Below, piece after piece: positions 8,115-16,513 of a stretch of 64,000 bases of DNA. Under the pieces are notes generated by a model. It did not search any database. It was not told the origin of the DNA and saw nothing but the letters and a program-made list of their open reading frames with translations. Each line of letters opens with the position of its first letter. Positions within the stretch are counted from its first letter, which is position 1. The stretch is from Calothrix sp. C42_A2020_038 (GTDB lineage Bacteria; Cyanobacteriota; Cyanobacteriia; Cyanobacteriales; Nostocaceae). The stretch spans positions 1 to 64,000 of the forward strand of contig JACYLQ010000044.1 in assembly GCA_015272395.1 (NCBI GenBank), written 5' to 3'. The translations under genes were made by a program, and so were the position numbers.

Positions 8115-9269
8115 TCATAGTAATTCCAATATTTCTTTTGCAGCTCTTTTGCAGACTCCTTCTTCTCCTAAGAGCGCGCGCATTTTTTGATAATCAACTT
8201 GCAACTGTTGTTTTCGTTTTGGGTTACGCAACAGTTCCATTGCTGCTTGGGTTAGGTTTTCTTTAGTTGCGCGTGCCTGGATAAATTCTGGTACAATTTC
8301 TGCCATTGCTACTAGGTTGACAGGCGAAGCATAGTCAAAAGTAACTTTGAGTATTTTGGTTCCAACCCAGTAAGTAAAAGGATTGAGACGATACAGAACA
8401 ACTTGTGGTACTTTCAAAAGTCCCAATTCTAAATTTACCGTACCAGATTTAGTAATTGCTAAATCTGCCGCAGCAAGCACTTCTTTCTGCTGACCTAATA
8501 CGATTGTTGCCTTTAACCCATATTTTTGTACTGCTTTCTCAATTCTATCTTTGTAAATATCTAAAGAAAGCGGAATCCAAAAATGCACTTGCTCTAACTT
8601 TTCTTGTAACGTTTGGGCCGCTTGAAACATTACAGGTAGTACATACTTCAACTCTTGCGGACGTGAAGCTGGAAGCAGCGCAATACTTGTGACATCGTCA
8701 GCTATCTGTAGGTTAGCGCGCGCAGTTTCTCGAGGAGGAAATTCTTTGACTCTATCTATGAGGGGATGTCCTACCCATGTTACATTTGCAGCACGTTTTT
8801 GAAAGTGCTTTGCTTCAGCTGGGAAAATAGCTAACAATTTATCACAAACATCAATAATTTGCTTGGTGTCTTTAGCAGTTAGTGAAGAAACCCAAACTTG
8901 AGGTGCAATGTAATACACAATCTTGATATGGGGCAAATTGCGCCGTACATAGTTACCAATTACCAAATTTGGGCCCATGTAGTCTATTAATACTACCAAA
9001 TCTGGTGGATTTTTCTTTAGATAGTTAATTGCTTGGCGTTGAATTTTGAGTGTGGGTAAAATATAAGGTAAAGCTTCTAACAAACCGAACGAAGAAATTG
9101 TTGCGGTATTACCGAGTAAAGTGGCGCCAGCTTTTTGCATCTTATCGCCACCGAGTGCGACAATATCTAAGCTTAAGCCAACTTCGGATGCTTGACGTAA
9201 TAACGCGGCAACGAGTAAAGAACCTTGTAAATCTCCTGATACGTCACCAGTGCTTATAAATATTCGCAT
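8115..9269 (-). CDS. lpxB: Lipid-A-disaccharide synthase
   Basis: This 384-aa protein matches LpxB throughout: N-terminal MRIFISTGDVSGDLQGSLL, VLIDYMGPNL, the YYIAPQVWVS segment, WVGHPLIDRV, LLPASRPQELKYVLPVM and the sugar-nucleotide region ITKSGTVNLELGLLKVPQVVLYRLNP. It condenses UDP-2,3-diacylglucosamine with lipid X to make the tetra-acylated disaccharide of lipid A. It is the last gene of the leftward purC-omp85-lpxC-fabZ-lpxA-lpxB cluster. A 232-base repeat-rich gap separates it from lpxA. The length is normal for the family. Confidence 0.97.
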   Translation of the reverse strand: MRIFISTGDVSGDLQGSLLVAALLRQASEVGLSLDIVALGGDKMQKAGATLLGNTATISSFGLLEALPYILPTLKIQRQAINYLKKNPPDLVVLIDYMGPNLVIGNYVRRNLPHIKIVYYIAPQVWVSSLTAKDTKQIIDVCDKLLAIFPAEAKHFQKRAANVTWVGHPLIDRVKEFPPRETARANLQIADDVTSIALLPASRPQELKYVLPVMFQAAQTLQEKLEQVHFWIPLSLDIYKDRIEKAVQKYGLKATIVLGQQKEVLAAADLAITKSGTVNLELGLLKVPQVVLYRLNPFTYWVGTKILKVTFDYASPVNLVAMAEIVPEFIQARATKENLTQAAMELLRNPKRKQQLQVDYQKMRALLGEEGVCKRAAKEILELL

Positions 9270-9279
9270 TTTATTTAAG

Positions 9280-9500
9280 TTAGGAGTTATAAGTTAGGAG
9301 TGAAAAGTTAGGAGTTATGAGTTAGGAGCGAAAAGTTAGAGATTAATTTAATTGATATTGCAGGTTAGAAGAAAAAGAAAAGTTAAAAGCTTACGGTTTA
9401 TACCGAAATATAATTATTATTTCTAACTCTCAACTCCCGTATAAACGCGATATGTCGCGTTTCTGCAACTCCTAACTCCGCGCCTCCCAACTCCTAACTT
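9280..9500. repeat. Short tandem GTTAGGAGTT-type repeats, inverted pair
   Basis: The lpxA-lpxB gap holds repeated heptamer-like units of GTTAGGAGTT (9285-9345) and, facing them, AACTCCTAACT units (9421-9500). Inside the second arm is a small hairpin AAACGCGA / TCGCGTTT. The two arms are complementary and could fold into a long stem. The same units recur at 16281-16505 and 56583-56660. Confidence 0.7.
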
Positions 9501-9501
9501 T

Positions 9502-10320
9502 TTACTCATCACTTCCACTAGTAGCTTTACCTCTACCAGGAATCAAACCACGTCTTCCTGGCATTTGGGACAGCAACAGGAATCTACGTAGATGTAATAA
9601 ATGCTCGGTATCACCAAGCATTTCAATTTCTTCTAAGGCATCTTTAAAAGTTAATTGTGAACGGTATAAAATACGGAAAGCTTTTTTGAGGTTTTGTAAC
9701 TCTTCGGCAATAAAACCCGCGCGTTTGAGTCCGATTAAGTTAAGCGCTCGAACTTTAGCTGGATTTCCCTCAACAGTCATATATGGTGGAGCGTCTCTAT
9801 CGATACGTGCCATTCCACCGACCATTGCGTGCCTACCAATATGTACAAATTGATGCACGCCTAAAACTCCACTAAGTCTAGCACGCGATTCAATGTATAC
9901 GTGACCAGCTAGTGCAACCGAATTAGCAATAATTACAGAGTCTTCAATAACACAATTATGACCGACATGAACATAAGCCATGAGCAGGTTTCCATTACCA
10001 ACCAATGTTGCTTCTCCTGCTCCAGTAGCACGATTTATTGTTACATACTCGCGAATCCGGTTATCGTCGCCGATTTTGACCCAGCTAAGTTCGCCTTCGT
10101 ATTTTAAATCTTGGGGTTCTGTACCTATAACTGCACCAGGGTAAATTTGATTTCGTGACCCAATTTCTGTAAAACCGTCCAGCACCACATGGGCGCCGAT
10201 AACGGTTTCGGGACCTACTTTCACGTGCCCTCCAATCACAGCATAGGCACCGACTTGCACTGTAGAGTGAAGTTCCGCATTAGGATGTATTACAGCGGTA
10301 GGATGAATGAGCGTCTTCAA
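9502..10320 (-). CDS. lpxA: Acyl-ACP--UDP-N-acetylglucosamine O-acyltransferase
   Basis: This 272-aa protein has the imperfect hexapeptide repeats of a left-handed beta helix (HPTAVIHPNAEL, VQVGAYAVIGGHVKVG, TVIGAHVVLDG, VHVGHNCVIEDSVIIAN) over about residues 5-190. The LpxA C-terminal helical domain begins after NPAKVRALNLIGLKRAGF. The catalytic His lies in the AYVHVGHNC region. It performs the first acylation step of lipid A synthesis in the cytoplasm. It sits between fabZ and lpxB, the standard order. The Ser/Gly-rich C-terminal tail is slightly longer than in the E. coli enzyme. Confidence 0.97.
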   Translation of the reverse strand: MKTLIHPTAVIHPNAELHSTVQVGAYAVIGGHVKVGPETVIGAHVVLDGFTEIGSRNQIYPGAVIGTEPQDLKYEGELSWVKIGDDNRIREYVTINRATGAGEATLVGNGNLLMAYVHVGHNCVIEDSVIIANSVALAGHVYIESRARLSGVLGVHQFVHIGRHAMVGGMARIDRDAPPYMTVEGNPAKVRALNLIGLKRAGFIAEELQNLKKAFRILYRSQLTFKDALEEIEMLGDTEHLLHLRRFLLLSQMPGRRGLIPGRGKATSGSDE

Positions 10321-10529
10321 GGGTGCATCTCCAGAACAGTAAGCGTGCTGAATATTTTTTTAGTAATCCGTAGCCGAAGGAGTCGGTTTAGCAAGTGTGT
10401 GTGAGGGCGTAACGATTTGAAAAATTTAACAAATTTTACAATAGAAGTTGTTATTAACCAATTTTTTGGTATCCTTTTGTGTGAGTAAGGGTACGGTTGC
10501 AAACGCACCCTCAATGCTGAATCAAGACA

Positions 10530-11060
10530 TCAGGTAACAAGTGAAAACATCAATTCACCTTCACATGCGAGTTGACCATCTACTTCGGCACGGGCTTGCA
10601 TTTTACCGAAACGACGTTGTTTTACCCACAACAGTTCCACAGTCATAATTAACTGGTCACCTGGTACCACCTGACGGCGAAAACGAACTTTATCGATACC
10701 AGCAAATAAGAAAAGACCACCTTCTAACTCTGGTACTTGTGTCATGACGACACCCCCTACTTGCGCCATCGCTTCAACAATTAACACCCCTGGCATTATT
10801 GGACGACCTGGAAAATGCCCTTGGAAATGTGGTTCGTTGAAAGTAATATTTTTAATACCAACGGCACTTTTACCTGGTACAAAATCGATGATTTTGTCTA
10901 CCAGTGCAAAAGGATAACGGTGAGGTAGAATTTTGTGAATTTCTTCAATACTGAAAACTTTTTTAGTTTCAGATTGTTCTGTAGACGCACTCTCTGATAT
11001 CGGTTCACTGGAACCAGGAGTGGAAACATCGGCAGTTTTAACTTCTGTAACGGTTGACAT
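10530..11060 (-). CDS. fabZ: (3R)-hydroxyacyl-ACP dehydratase
   Basis: This 176-aa protein has a Ser/Thr/Glu-rich N-terminal extension of about 38 residues and then a full hotdog-fold FabZ domain. The domain contains [17 protein letters not shown], the catalytic [26 protein letters not shown] region (His and Glu) and the C-terminal [22 protein letters not shown]. It removes water from 3-hydroxyacyl-ACP in fatty-acid elongation. It lies between lpxC and lpxA, so acyl supply is linked to lipid A synthesis. The N-terminal extension is typical of cyanobacterial FabZ. Confidence 0.97.
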   Translation of the reverse strand: MSTVTEVKTADVSTPGSSEPISESASTEQSETKKVFSIEEIHKILPHRYPFALVDKIIDFVPGKSAVGIKNITFNEPHFQGHFPGRPIMPGVLIVEAMAQVGGVVMTQVPELEGGLFLFAGIDKVRFRRQVVPGDQLIMTVELLWVKQRRFGKMQARAEVDGQLACEGELMFSLVT

Positions 11061-11077
11061 GACACTCTATAAATTTT

Positions 11078-11157
11078 GGATTGCTGATTTTGGATTTTGG
11101 ATTTGAGAGCAGATTGTAAAACTAACCTAAAATCTAAAATCCCAAATCCAAAATCTT
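11078..11157. repeat. Facing ATTTTGGATT-type repeats
   Basis: Copies of ATTTTGGATT/GATTTTGGATTTTGGATTT (11079-11105) face TAAAATCTAAAATCCCAAATCCAAAATC (11130-11155), which can form a hairpin between fabZ and the end of lpxC. Related units are at 19240-19262, 47473-47495 and 61793-61857. This is a common class of short cyanobacterial intergenic repeat. Confidence 0.65.
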
Positions 11158-11982
11158 TTGAGCCAGTTGAATATGTAAATTATGACTGGCTTTGTACGCC
11201 AAGAAGTGAGCTTGTGGAAATTTTCCAAGCAAACTCAAATCTCCTACTAAATCCAAGATTTTATGACGAACTGGCTCATTTGCAAATCGTAAAGGTGGAT
11301 TTAACCACCCTTCAGGTCCACAAACAAGAGCGTTGTCTAGGTTCCCACCTTTAATCAATCCTGTAGAGCGCAAGTACTCAATTTGGTGCAATAGTCCAAA
11401 TGTACGAGCTGGAGCTATTTCTTTAACGAAACTAGCATCAGGATTATTTGAGTTAGCATTCATTGTCCAACTGTACCATTGATTACCAATCGCAGGTAAG
11501 TCAAAATCAATACCGTATGTAAACCTTGTTTCACTTCCAGGCATAGCGCAGACGAAAGCATCTTTATCTCTGACCCAGATTGGCTCACTAATAGCCTTAA
11601 TTGGCTCATTGCTGGCAGATTGTGCCACTAAACCCACTTGACCAATACTTTCTGTCCATAACAAGGCTGAACCGTCCAAAAGTGGCACTTCCGAACCATC
11701 AATTTCGATACGCGCGTTATCGACACCCATACCAGCCAAAGCTGCTAAAAGATGTTCGACGGTTCGGATATGAACCTCGCCTTTTCCTAATTGAGTCGAA
11801 AGAACGGTGTGATTTACTGCTGCGACCTGTGCTGGAATTATTGGTGCATCAGGCAAATCTACCCTTACAAAATAGCGACCGCTTCCAGGCGCCGCGCTTT
11901 TGATATGAACTTGAGTAGTTATGCCACTGTGTAGCCCTACTCCAGTGTGGACAATTTCTGCGGCTAAAGTGTGTTGTTGCAT
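11134..11982 (-). CDS. lpxC: UDP-3-O-acyl-N-acetylglucosamine deacetylase
   Basis: The protein is about 282 aa when started at the ATG at 11982 ([20 protein letters not shown]), the family's usual beginning; a GTG at 12009 would add nine residues. Zinc-site motifs are visible: [19 protein letters not shown] (His), [14 protein letters not shown] (His and Asp) and a downstream [11 protein letters not shown]. It catalyses the committed deacetylation of lipid A synthesis. It is in the cluster after omp85 and before fabZ. Its C-terminal codons lie within a repeat-rich stretch, so the exact C-terminus may vary among relatives. Confidence 0.96.
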   Translation of the reverse strand: MQQHTLAAEIVHTGVGLHSGITTQVHIKSAAPGSGRYFVRVDLPDAPIIPAQVAAVNHTVLSTQLGKGEVHIRTVEHLLAALAGMGVDNARIEIDGSEVPLLDGSALLWTESIGQVGLVAQSASNEPIKAISEPIWVRDKDAFVCAMPGSETRFTYGIDFDLPAIGNQWYSWTMNANSNNPDASFVKEIAPARTFGLLHQIEYLRSTGLIKGGNLDNALVCGPEGWLNPPLRFANEPVRHKILDLVGDLSLLGKFPQAHFLAYKASHNLHIQLAQKILDLGF

Positions 11983-12179
11983 TCGTCTGGGGTCAAAGAT
12001 TACGATCACGAGTCGTCAAAAGCCATCAAAAGTCAATATTCATACACTAAACTTTTGACTCCGGATTTTTAAGTAGAAAAAGACTTATCAAAAAAGTATT
12101 AAGTAAATACAACGAATTGACAAGTTGTAACAGTAACATAATTTTGAAGTAAGTAGTTATAACTACTAACTCCTAACTG

Positions 12180-14588
12180 TTAAAATCTTTCCCCAATACC
12201 GAAGTTGATACGGCTGTCACCATCGTTATTAATACCGTAGTCAATACGAATAGGACCAAGAGGAGATTGGACACGAACACCTAAACCGTAACCGTATCCT
12301 GTACCATTTTTGTTCAATACTTCTGCGGGTCTGGTACTACTACCCAAGTCACTACCAACATCGAAGAATAACGCACCACTGACTACTGAGAAGACAGGGA
12401 AGCGGTATTCAACCGAAGCTTGAACGTAACTGCGACCGCTACCAAGACCACCTTCCTCATAACCGCGAACTGAGTTACTACCACCTAATGAGAATGCTTC
12501 ATAAGGGGGTAAATCTCCTAAAATAGTACCTCCTTGGAGGTTGAATGCTAGAGCCTGGGGACCTTTAGTAAAATTGGTAAATTGTACGGGTATGTAGTAG
12601 CTGTAGCTTCCGCGCAAACGGGTAAGGAAAATATTACCAAGTCCAACAGGTACAGACTGGTCTACGCCAAAACGCAACAACGAACCACTAGTGGGTTGAA
12701 GAGGATTATTGCGTAAGTCACGTGAGGCGCCTAGTTGTAAAAGTAGTAAGTCGTCTTCCCCTTCTCCCGAAGCACTAAGTTCAACTTCTCGGTTGGGGTC
12801 TAAATTTACTCGTCCGACTCTCCGCTTGTCTCCATCAAAATCTGTAGTTGCAATTCTTTGATACTGTAAACCAGCAGAAGCAACCCATTCAGCAGGTCTA
12901 AAAGGATTTGCAGATAAAGGACGAGTGAAAGTAACACCTCCACCTGTTCTAACTACGCGCGGACGGTCTCCCTCTTCGGTTGGTCTATCAGGGTTAAAGG
13001 TTCTGATATCATCATCTTTGCCTTCAAAAAGAAGTGATATTGATTGGCGTCTAAATGCATTAACTGTGTACGAAGTCCTATAGGGGTCTCCTGCTATCCA
13101 AGGGTCGGTAAACCGAACATCAAACAATAAATCACGGGTTGAAACCTGTAATTCTGCGCCTAATTTCTGGTTTCGACCATTCAAGTTTTGCTGTTGGTAG
13201 CTAATTGTACCAAACAAACCGCTTGCAGAACTAATACCCGCACCTGCTGCAATCGAACCACTATTGCGTTCAACAACGTTAACAACAACATCTACTTTAC
13301 TTGGGTCGCTACCTGGGTCAAGTGAAACGTTAACGTCTTCAAATAAACCTAGTCCAAATACTCGCTGCAAATCTCTTTGAACAATATTACGGTTGAAGAT
13401 TCTTCCAGGTCTTAGTTCTAATTCACGAGTGATTATATACGGTTGAGTAGCACCGCGAATTGGCTCCCCTTTCTCGTTGGTCTCTTGACCATCTTTGTTA
13501 CGAAATCTAACGCGAATATTTTCGACTACTCCTTCAGCCACTTGCAATGTAACTACACCATCTTCTGATACTTGAGGGGCGCCGATGATATTGGCTAGAA
13601 CATAACCTTGGTCTTGATAACGCTTTGTTAGAGCTTTGATTCCTTCTTGTAACTCACGTAGGTTGAGAATCCGGCCATACTGCCCTTTAAATACTTCATC
13701 TACCGCAGTTGGAGGTAGTACTGAAGCGATATTTGTACCTGGGTTTGCCTGAATTTGTACTTTTGTCAATACTGGGTTTGGTTGGACAACAAAGCTAACA
13801 CGAACACCCAAAGGTGTGTCCTCTGGTAGTGCTTGGACATTTGAGAAGAATCCAGTTGCAAAAACAGCGTTGATATCTTCTTGCAATTGTGAGCGTGTTG
13901 TGGTGCGTCCTGCTTGAGTTTTAATTACACGATACACTTGCTGCTCAAGCTCAGGTGCTAGCTGCCCGGTTTGGGGTCGAACTTGCACCTCTGAAACTAA
14001 AACACGTGGCTCTGCTTCTTGGGTCTGAGGGGGTTGATTATTTTGAGGCAGATTGAACTGAGGAGTCGAAGGGTTCTCCGGTGTGTCACTCGGTGATTGT
14101 TGAGGTGATGGTGTTGCGGGCGCTGGTGTATCTGGTAATACAGGAGGAAGCGGCGCCGTTGGGGGATTTGTTGGTAATGGTTGTTGTTGGCGAGGTTGAG
14201 GTACAGGATTACTTGGGGGTACTTGACTCAAACTTGGCAACGGTTTCAGTAGTTGCTGTTGGCTATTAGCAGGAGAATTAGCAGAATTTAAAATAAACGT
14301 ACTAGGTTGTTCGGCTTGAACTGTTTGTGGCACCGTTGGTTTGACTTCAACTGGCGCAGTTTTCAAAACCTCTGATACTGGAAAAACTGCTACAACTTGA
14401 TGCTCATTTGAACTCGAAGCACTAACCTCAGTCGTCTTGTTAGTATTTTGTAGTAATTTTTGTACTAACTTCTGTTGCGGAGTTTGTGCATGTGCAATAT
14501 TTGAACTGCCTAGCGGCGCGGCAATTGCTACCACTGTCACCAAAACGGGAGATAAGCGCATTTTCTCTGGTTTCCTCTTCACGTCCAC
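12180..14588 (-). CDS. Omp85/BamA-family outer-membrane assembly protein
   Basis: This 802-aa protein has an N-terminal signal peptide (VLVTVVAIAAPLGSSNIAHAQ) and a Pro/Gln/Ser/Thr-rich stretch (about residues 60-190). Successive POTRA domains (about 195-440) include VLVSEVQVRPQTG, QDQGYVLANIIGAPQVSEDG and RDLQRVFGLGLFEDVNVSLDPG. A C-terminal beta barrel includes the conserved SLGGSNSVRGYEEGGLGSGRSY segment and ends in the aromatic FGIGERF. It inserts beta-barrel proteins into the outer membrane. Its position between purC and lpxC matches the known cyanobacterial arrangement, coupling barrel assembly to lipid A synthesis. Confidence 0.96.
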   Translation of the reverse strand: MDVKRKPEKMRLSPVLVTVVAIAAPLGSSNIAHAQTPQQKLVQKLLQNTNKTTEVSASSSNEHQVVAVFPVSEVLKTAPVEVKPTVPQTVQAEQPSTFILNSANSPANSQQQLLKPLPSLSQVPPSNPVPQPRQQQPLPTNPPTAPLPPVLPDTPAPATPSPQQSPSDTPENPSTPQFNLPQNNQPPQTQEAEPRVLVSEVQVRPQTGQLAPELEQQVYRVIKTQAGRTTTRSQLQEDINAVFATGFFSNVQALPEDTPLGVRVSFVVQPNPVLTKVQIQANPGTNIASVLPPTAVDEVFKGQYGRILNLRELQEGIKALTKRYQDQGYVLANIIGAPQVSEDGVVTLQVAEGVVENIRVRFRNKDGQETNEKGEPIRGATQPYIITRELELRPGRIFNRNIVQRDLQRVFGLGLFEDVNVSLDPGSDPSKVDVVVNVVERNSGSIAAGAGISSASGLFGTISYQQQNLNGRNQKLGAELQVSTRDLLFDVRFTDPWIAGDPYRTSYTVNAFRRQSISLLFEGKDDDIRTFNPDRPTEEGDRPRVVRTGGGVTFTRPLSANPFRPAEWVASAGLQYQRIATTDFDGDKRRVGRVNLDPNREVELSASGEGEDDLLLLQLGASRDLRNNPLQPTSGSLLRFGVDQSVPVGLGNIFLTRLRGSYSYYIPVQFTNFTKGPQALAFNLQGGTILGDLPPYEAFSLGGSNSVRGYEEGGLGSGRSYVQASVEYRFPVFSVVSGALFFDVGSDLGSSTRPAEVLNKNGTGYGYGLGVRVQSPLGPIRIDYGINNDGDSRINFGIGERF

Positions 14589-14806
14589 ACACCATCAAAG
14601 AAATATTCAAAAGTCAAAAGTCAAAAATCAATGGAAATTGGGAATTGGGCAATGACTACTAGTCATCAGTTAATGTTTACCAGTTGATAGCGATTAGTCA
14701 ACAGCTAGCAACTACAAAAGCTAACCTGAATAATCTCAAGCTATCAGGTATTCAATTTTATACTTTCTACAGAATCGATCAATTCCCCATTCCCGACTTT
14801 CCGTCT

Positions 14807-15547
14807 CTAATTCTTACTCTCTACTGCTTTTAATATGCGATTTAGAACCTCCTGGTAAGCATTTTCTACATTTCCCATGTCTTTGCGAAAACGATCTTTA
14901 TCAAGAACTCTAAGATTGGGGTCAGTTTCTTGTGAGGTATCCCACAGACGGCAAGTATCTGGACTAATTTCGTCCGCCAGCAAAATTTGCTGTTGTGAGT
15001 CCAGACCAAACTCTAGTTTAAAGTCCACTAAAGTTATATCGCAGCGCGCCAAAAAGTCGCGCAGAAACTGATTGATTTGCAATGCTAGATGAGTTATTGT
15101 CTCTACTTGTTCCACAGTCGCGAGTTCCAGCAGTAATAGGCGCTCGTGCGTGAGTAGGGGGTCGCCCAACTGGTCATTTTTATAATAGAATTCCACGAGT
15201 GGTTTTTTGAGTACTGTACCTAGCGCTAATCCTGTCTGTTGGCACAAGCTACCCGCTGCAATATTTCGTACCACTACTTCCAATGGTACTATCTTTACAG
15301 CCTTTACCCGCATTTGATGTGGCGCCGGAGTGTCAATGTAGTGAGTTTTGATACCCAACGCTTCCAACTCTTGAAAAAGCTTGCTAGAAATGGTACAGTT
15401 AATAACTCCTTTGTTCTGGATAGTGCCACGTTTCTGAGCATTAAAGGCGGTAGCATCGTCTTTAAAATCAGCAAGCAAAATTTCAGGTTCTTCCGTGGAG
15501 TAGATTACTTTGGCTTTACCTTCGTATAGCTTAGTTTGAACAGACAT
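14807..15547 (-). CDS. purC: SAICAR synthetase
   Basis: This 246-aa protein matches phosphoribosylaminoimidazole-succinocarboxamide synthase: YEGKAKVIYST, the KDDATAFN motif, GIKTHYID, VVPLEVVVRNIAAGSL, LEFGLD and ADEISPDTCRLWD. It couples CAIR with aspartate using ATP in purine synthesis. It is the first gene of the leftward cluster that continues into omp85 and the lpx genes; that association is conserved in cyanobacteria although the pathways are unrelated. The length is normal. Confidence 0.97.
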   Translation of the reverse strand: MSVQTKLYEGKAKVIYSTEEPEILLADFKDDATAFNAQKRGTIQNKGVINCTISSKLFQELEALGIKTHYIDTPAPHQMRVKAVKIVPLEVVVRNIAAGSLCQQTGLALGTVLKKPLVEFYYKNDQLGDPLLTHERLLLLELATVEQVETITHLALQINQFLRDFLARCDITLVDFKLEFGLDSQQQILLADEISPDTCRLWDTSQETDPNLRVLDKDRFRKDMGNVENAYQEVLNRILKAVESKN

Positions 15548-16020
15548 AATAAAAGGTTAAATATATTGAAATAATTGGATATTAGACAGTATAGGTAAAT
15601 AAGCACCCTTCGACGCTTAGGGCTTAACTATTTTATCTTTAGTTACTGACGATTGATTCAAAAAATGGCGCCTTAACTTCAGTTTATCTTTATGTGTCTG
15701 AGACAGTAGTTCTTAAATACTGTGATCAAAAATTTATCAGTCCACATGTATTGATGTGACTATTGTTCGCATGGGTATGCTGAAAAGATAGTATCAATTG
15801 AATGAGATATTTCAGGCTATTCACAGTTGACATCTCAGATTTAAATACTTTCAATAGTAAATATTGATACTAATTAATAAGTGTTAATACATGAAAATGA
15901 TTGATAGTTTTTGGTGCTACATAGCTAAATTTTTTCCAAAAATATAGACAAATAATTGTCTATCTCATTGAAACTATCACCAAAGTAATTTTCAATTAAC
16001 TAAATACAGGGGTTTCGTTT
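15548..16020. other. 473-base intergenic region without recognised features
   Basis: This AT-rich spacer lies between the divergent purC and the small conserved gene at 16021. One GGCGCC palindrome is present. No convincing promoter, RNA or peptide gene was found. Confidence 0.5.
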
Positions 16021-16287
16021 ATGGAGGCAGCAAAAGTGGACAAAGACGATTTTCTCTATCCGCGTAGTCGTTACTATGGTCAGGTAAAACCGGAGAATTT
16101 GGTTTTCAACGCGAATTTACAAGAGTTTGCACAGAGGATTAACTTTATTTGTAGCTTAGAAACTTCCGGCAAAATAACCCCCGAAGATGCATACGAACAA
16201 ATTAAGGCACTGTGGAAAAAATTGAAGCAAACCAAAAAGGATTTACACATAGGTGAAAACCCCTTTGGTGGTGAGGGGCAAAGTTAG
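16021..16287 (+). CDS. Small conserved cyanobacterial protein (DUF7219-like)
   Basis: This 88-aa soluble protein opens with a short polar region (KVDKDDFLYPRSRYYGQVKPENLVFNANLQEFAQ). Helices carrying INFICSLETSGKITPEDAYEQIKALWKKLKQTKKDL follow. I recognise the pattern as a family widespread in cyanobacteria without assigned function, and the DUF label is from memory. There are no membrane segments, cysteine pairs or catalytic signatures. An AGGGG-like ribosome site precedes the ATG. It stands alone between purC and the convergent adenylate cyclase. Confidence 0.75.
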   Translation: MEAAKVDKDDFLYPRSRYYGQVKPENLVFNANLQEFAQRINFICSLETSGKITPEDAYEQIKALWKKLKQTKKDLHIGENPFGGEGQS

Positions 16288-16505
16288 GAGTTAGGAGTTA
16301 GGGGTTGAAAATTAGTTCTTTTGAATTGTTACTGTAAAATATTGTTTCATGTCAAAAGTTTTGGTGGTATTCATAATGTCTTGTGGGTCAGACAGGGATG
16401 TCTGTTCCACAACTACCCAAAATGAATGACACAGACTAGTATTCAACTCCTAACTCCCCACTCCCAACCTCCAACTCCCAACTTCTAACTCCCAACTCCT
16501 AATTT
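16281..16505. repeat. Repeat island: GTTAGGAGTT arms around dispersed element copy A
   Basis: GTTAGGAGTTAGGAGTTAGG units (16285-16304) face CTAACTCCC/CAACTCC units (16445-16500), so the island can fold on itself. Between them, in reverse orientation, is copy A of a dispersed element (about 16349-16435). Its minus-strand text TGTCTGACCCACAAG, ATACCACCAAAACTTTTGAC matches copies at 30910-31018 and 49190-49305. Confidence 0.75.
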
Positions 16506-16513
16506 GTAAATTG

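Noticed and set aside
9280..9500. GTTAGGAGTT clusters considered as regulator-binding iterons or an origin
   Set aside because: The same units recur in unrelated spacers, sometimes in facing pairs, as expected of short tandem intergenic repeats; no dnaA or rep gene is near.
16021..16287. Possibility that the 88-aa gene is an antitoxin
   Set aside because: No partner toxin nearby and no DNA-binding motif; it looks like a core cyanobacterial hypothetical.
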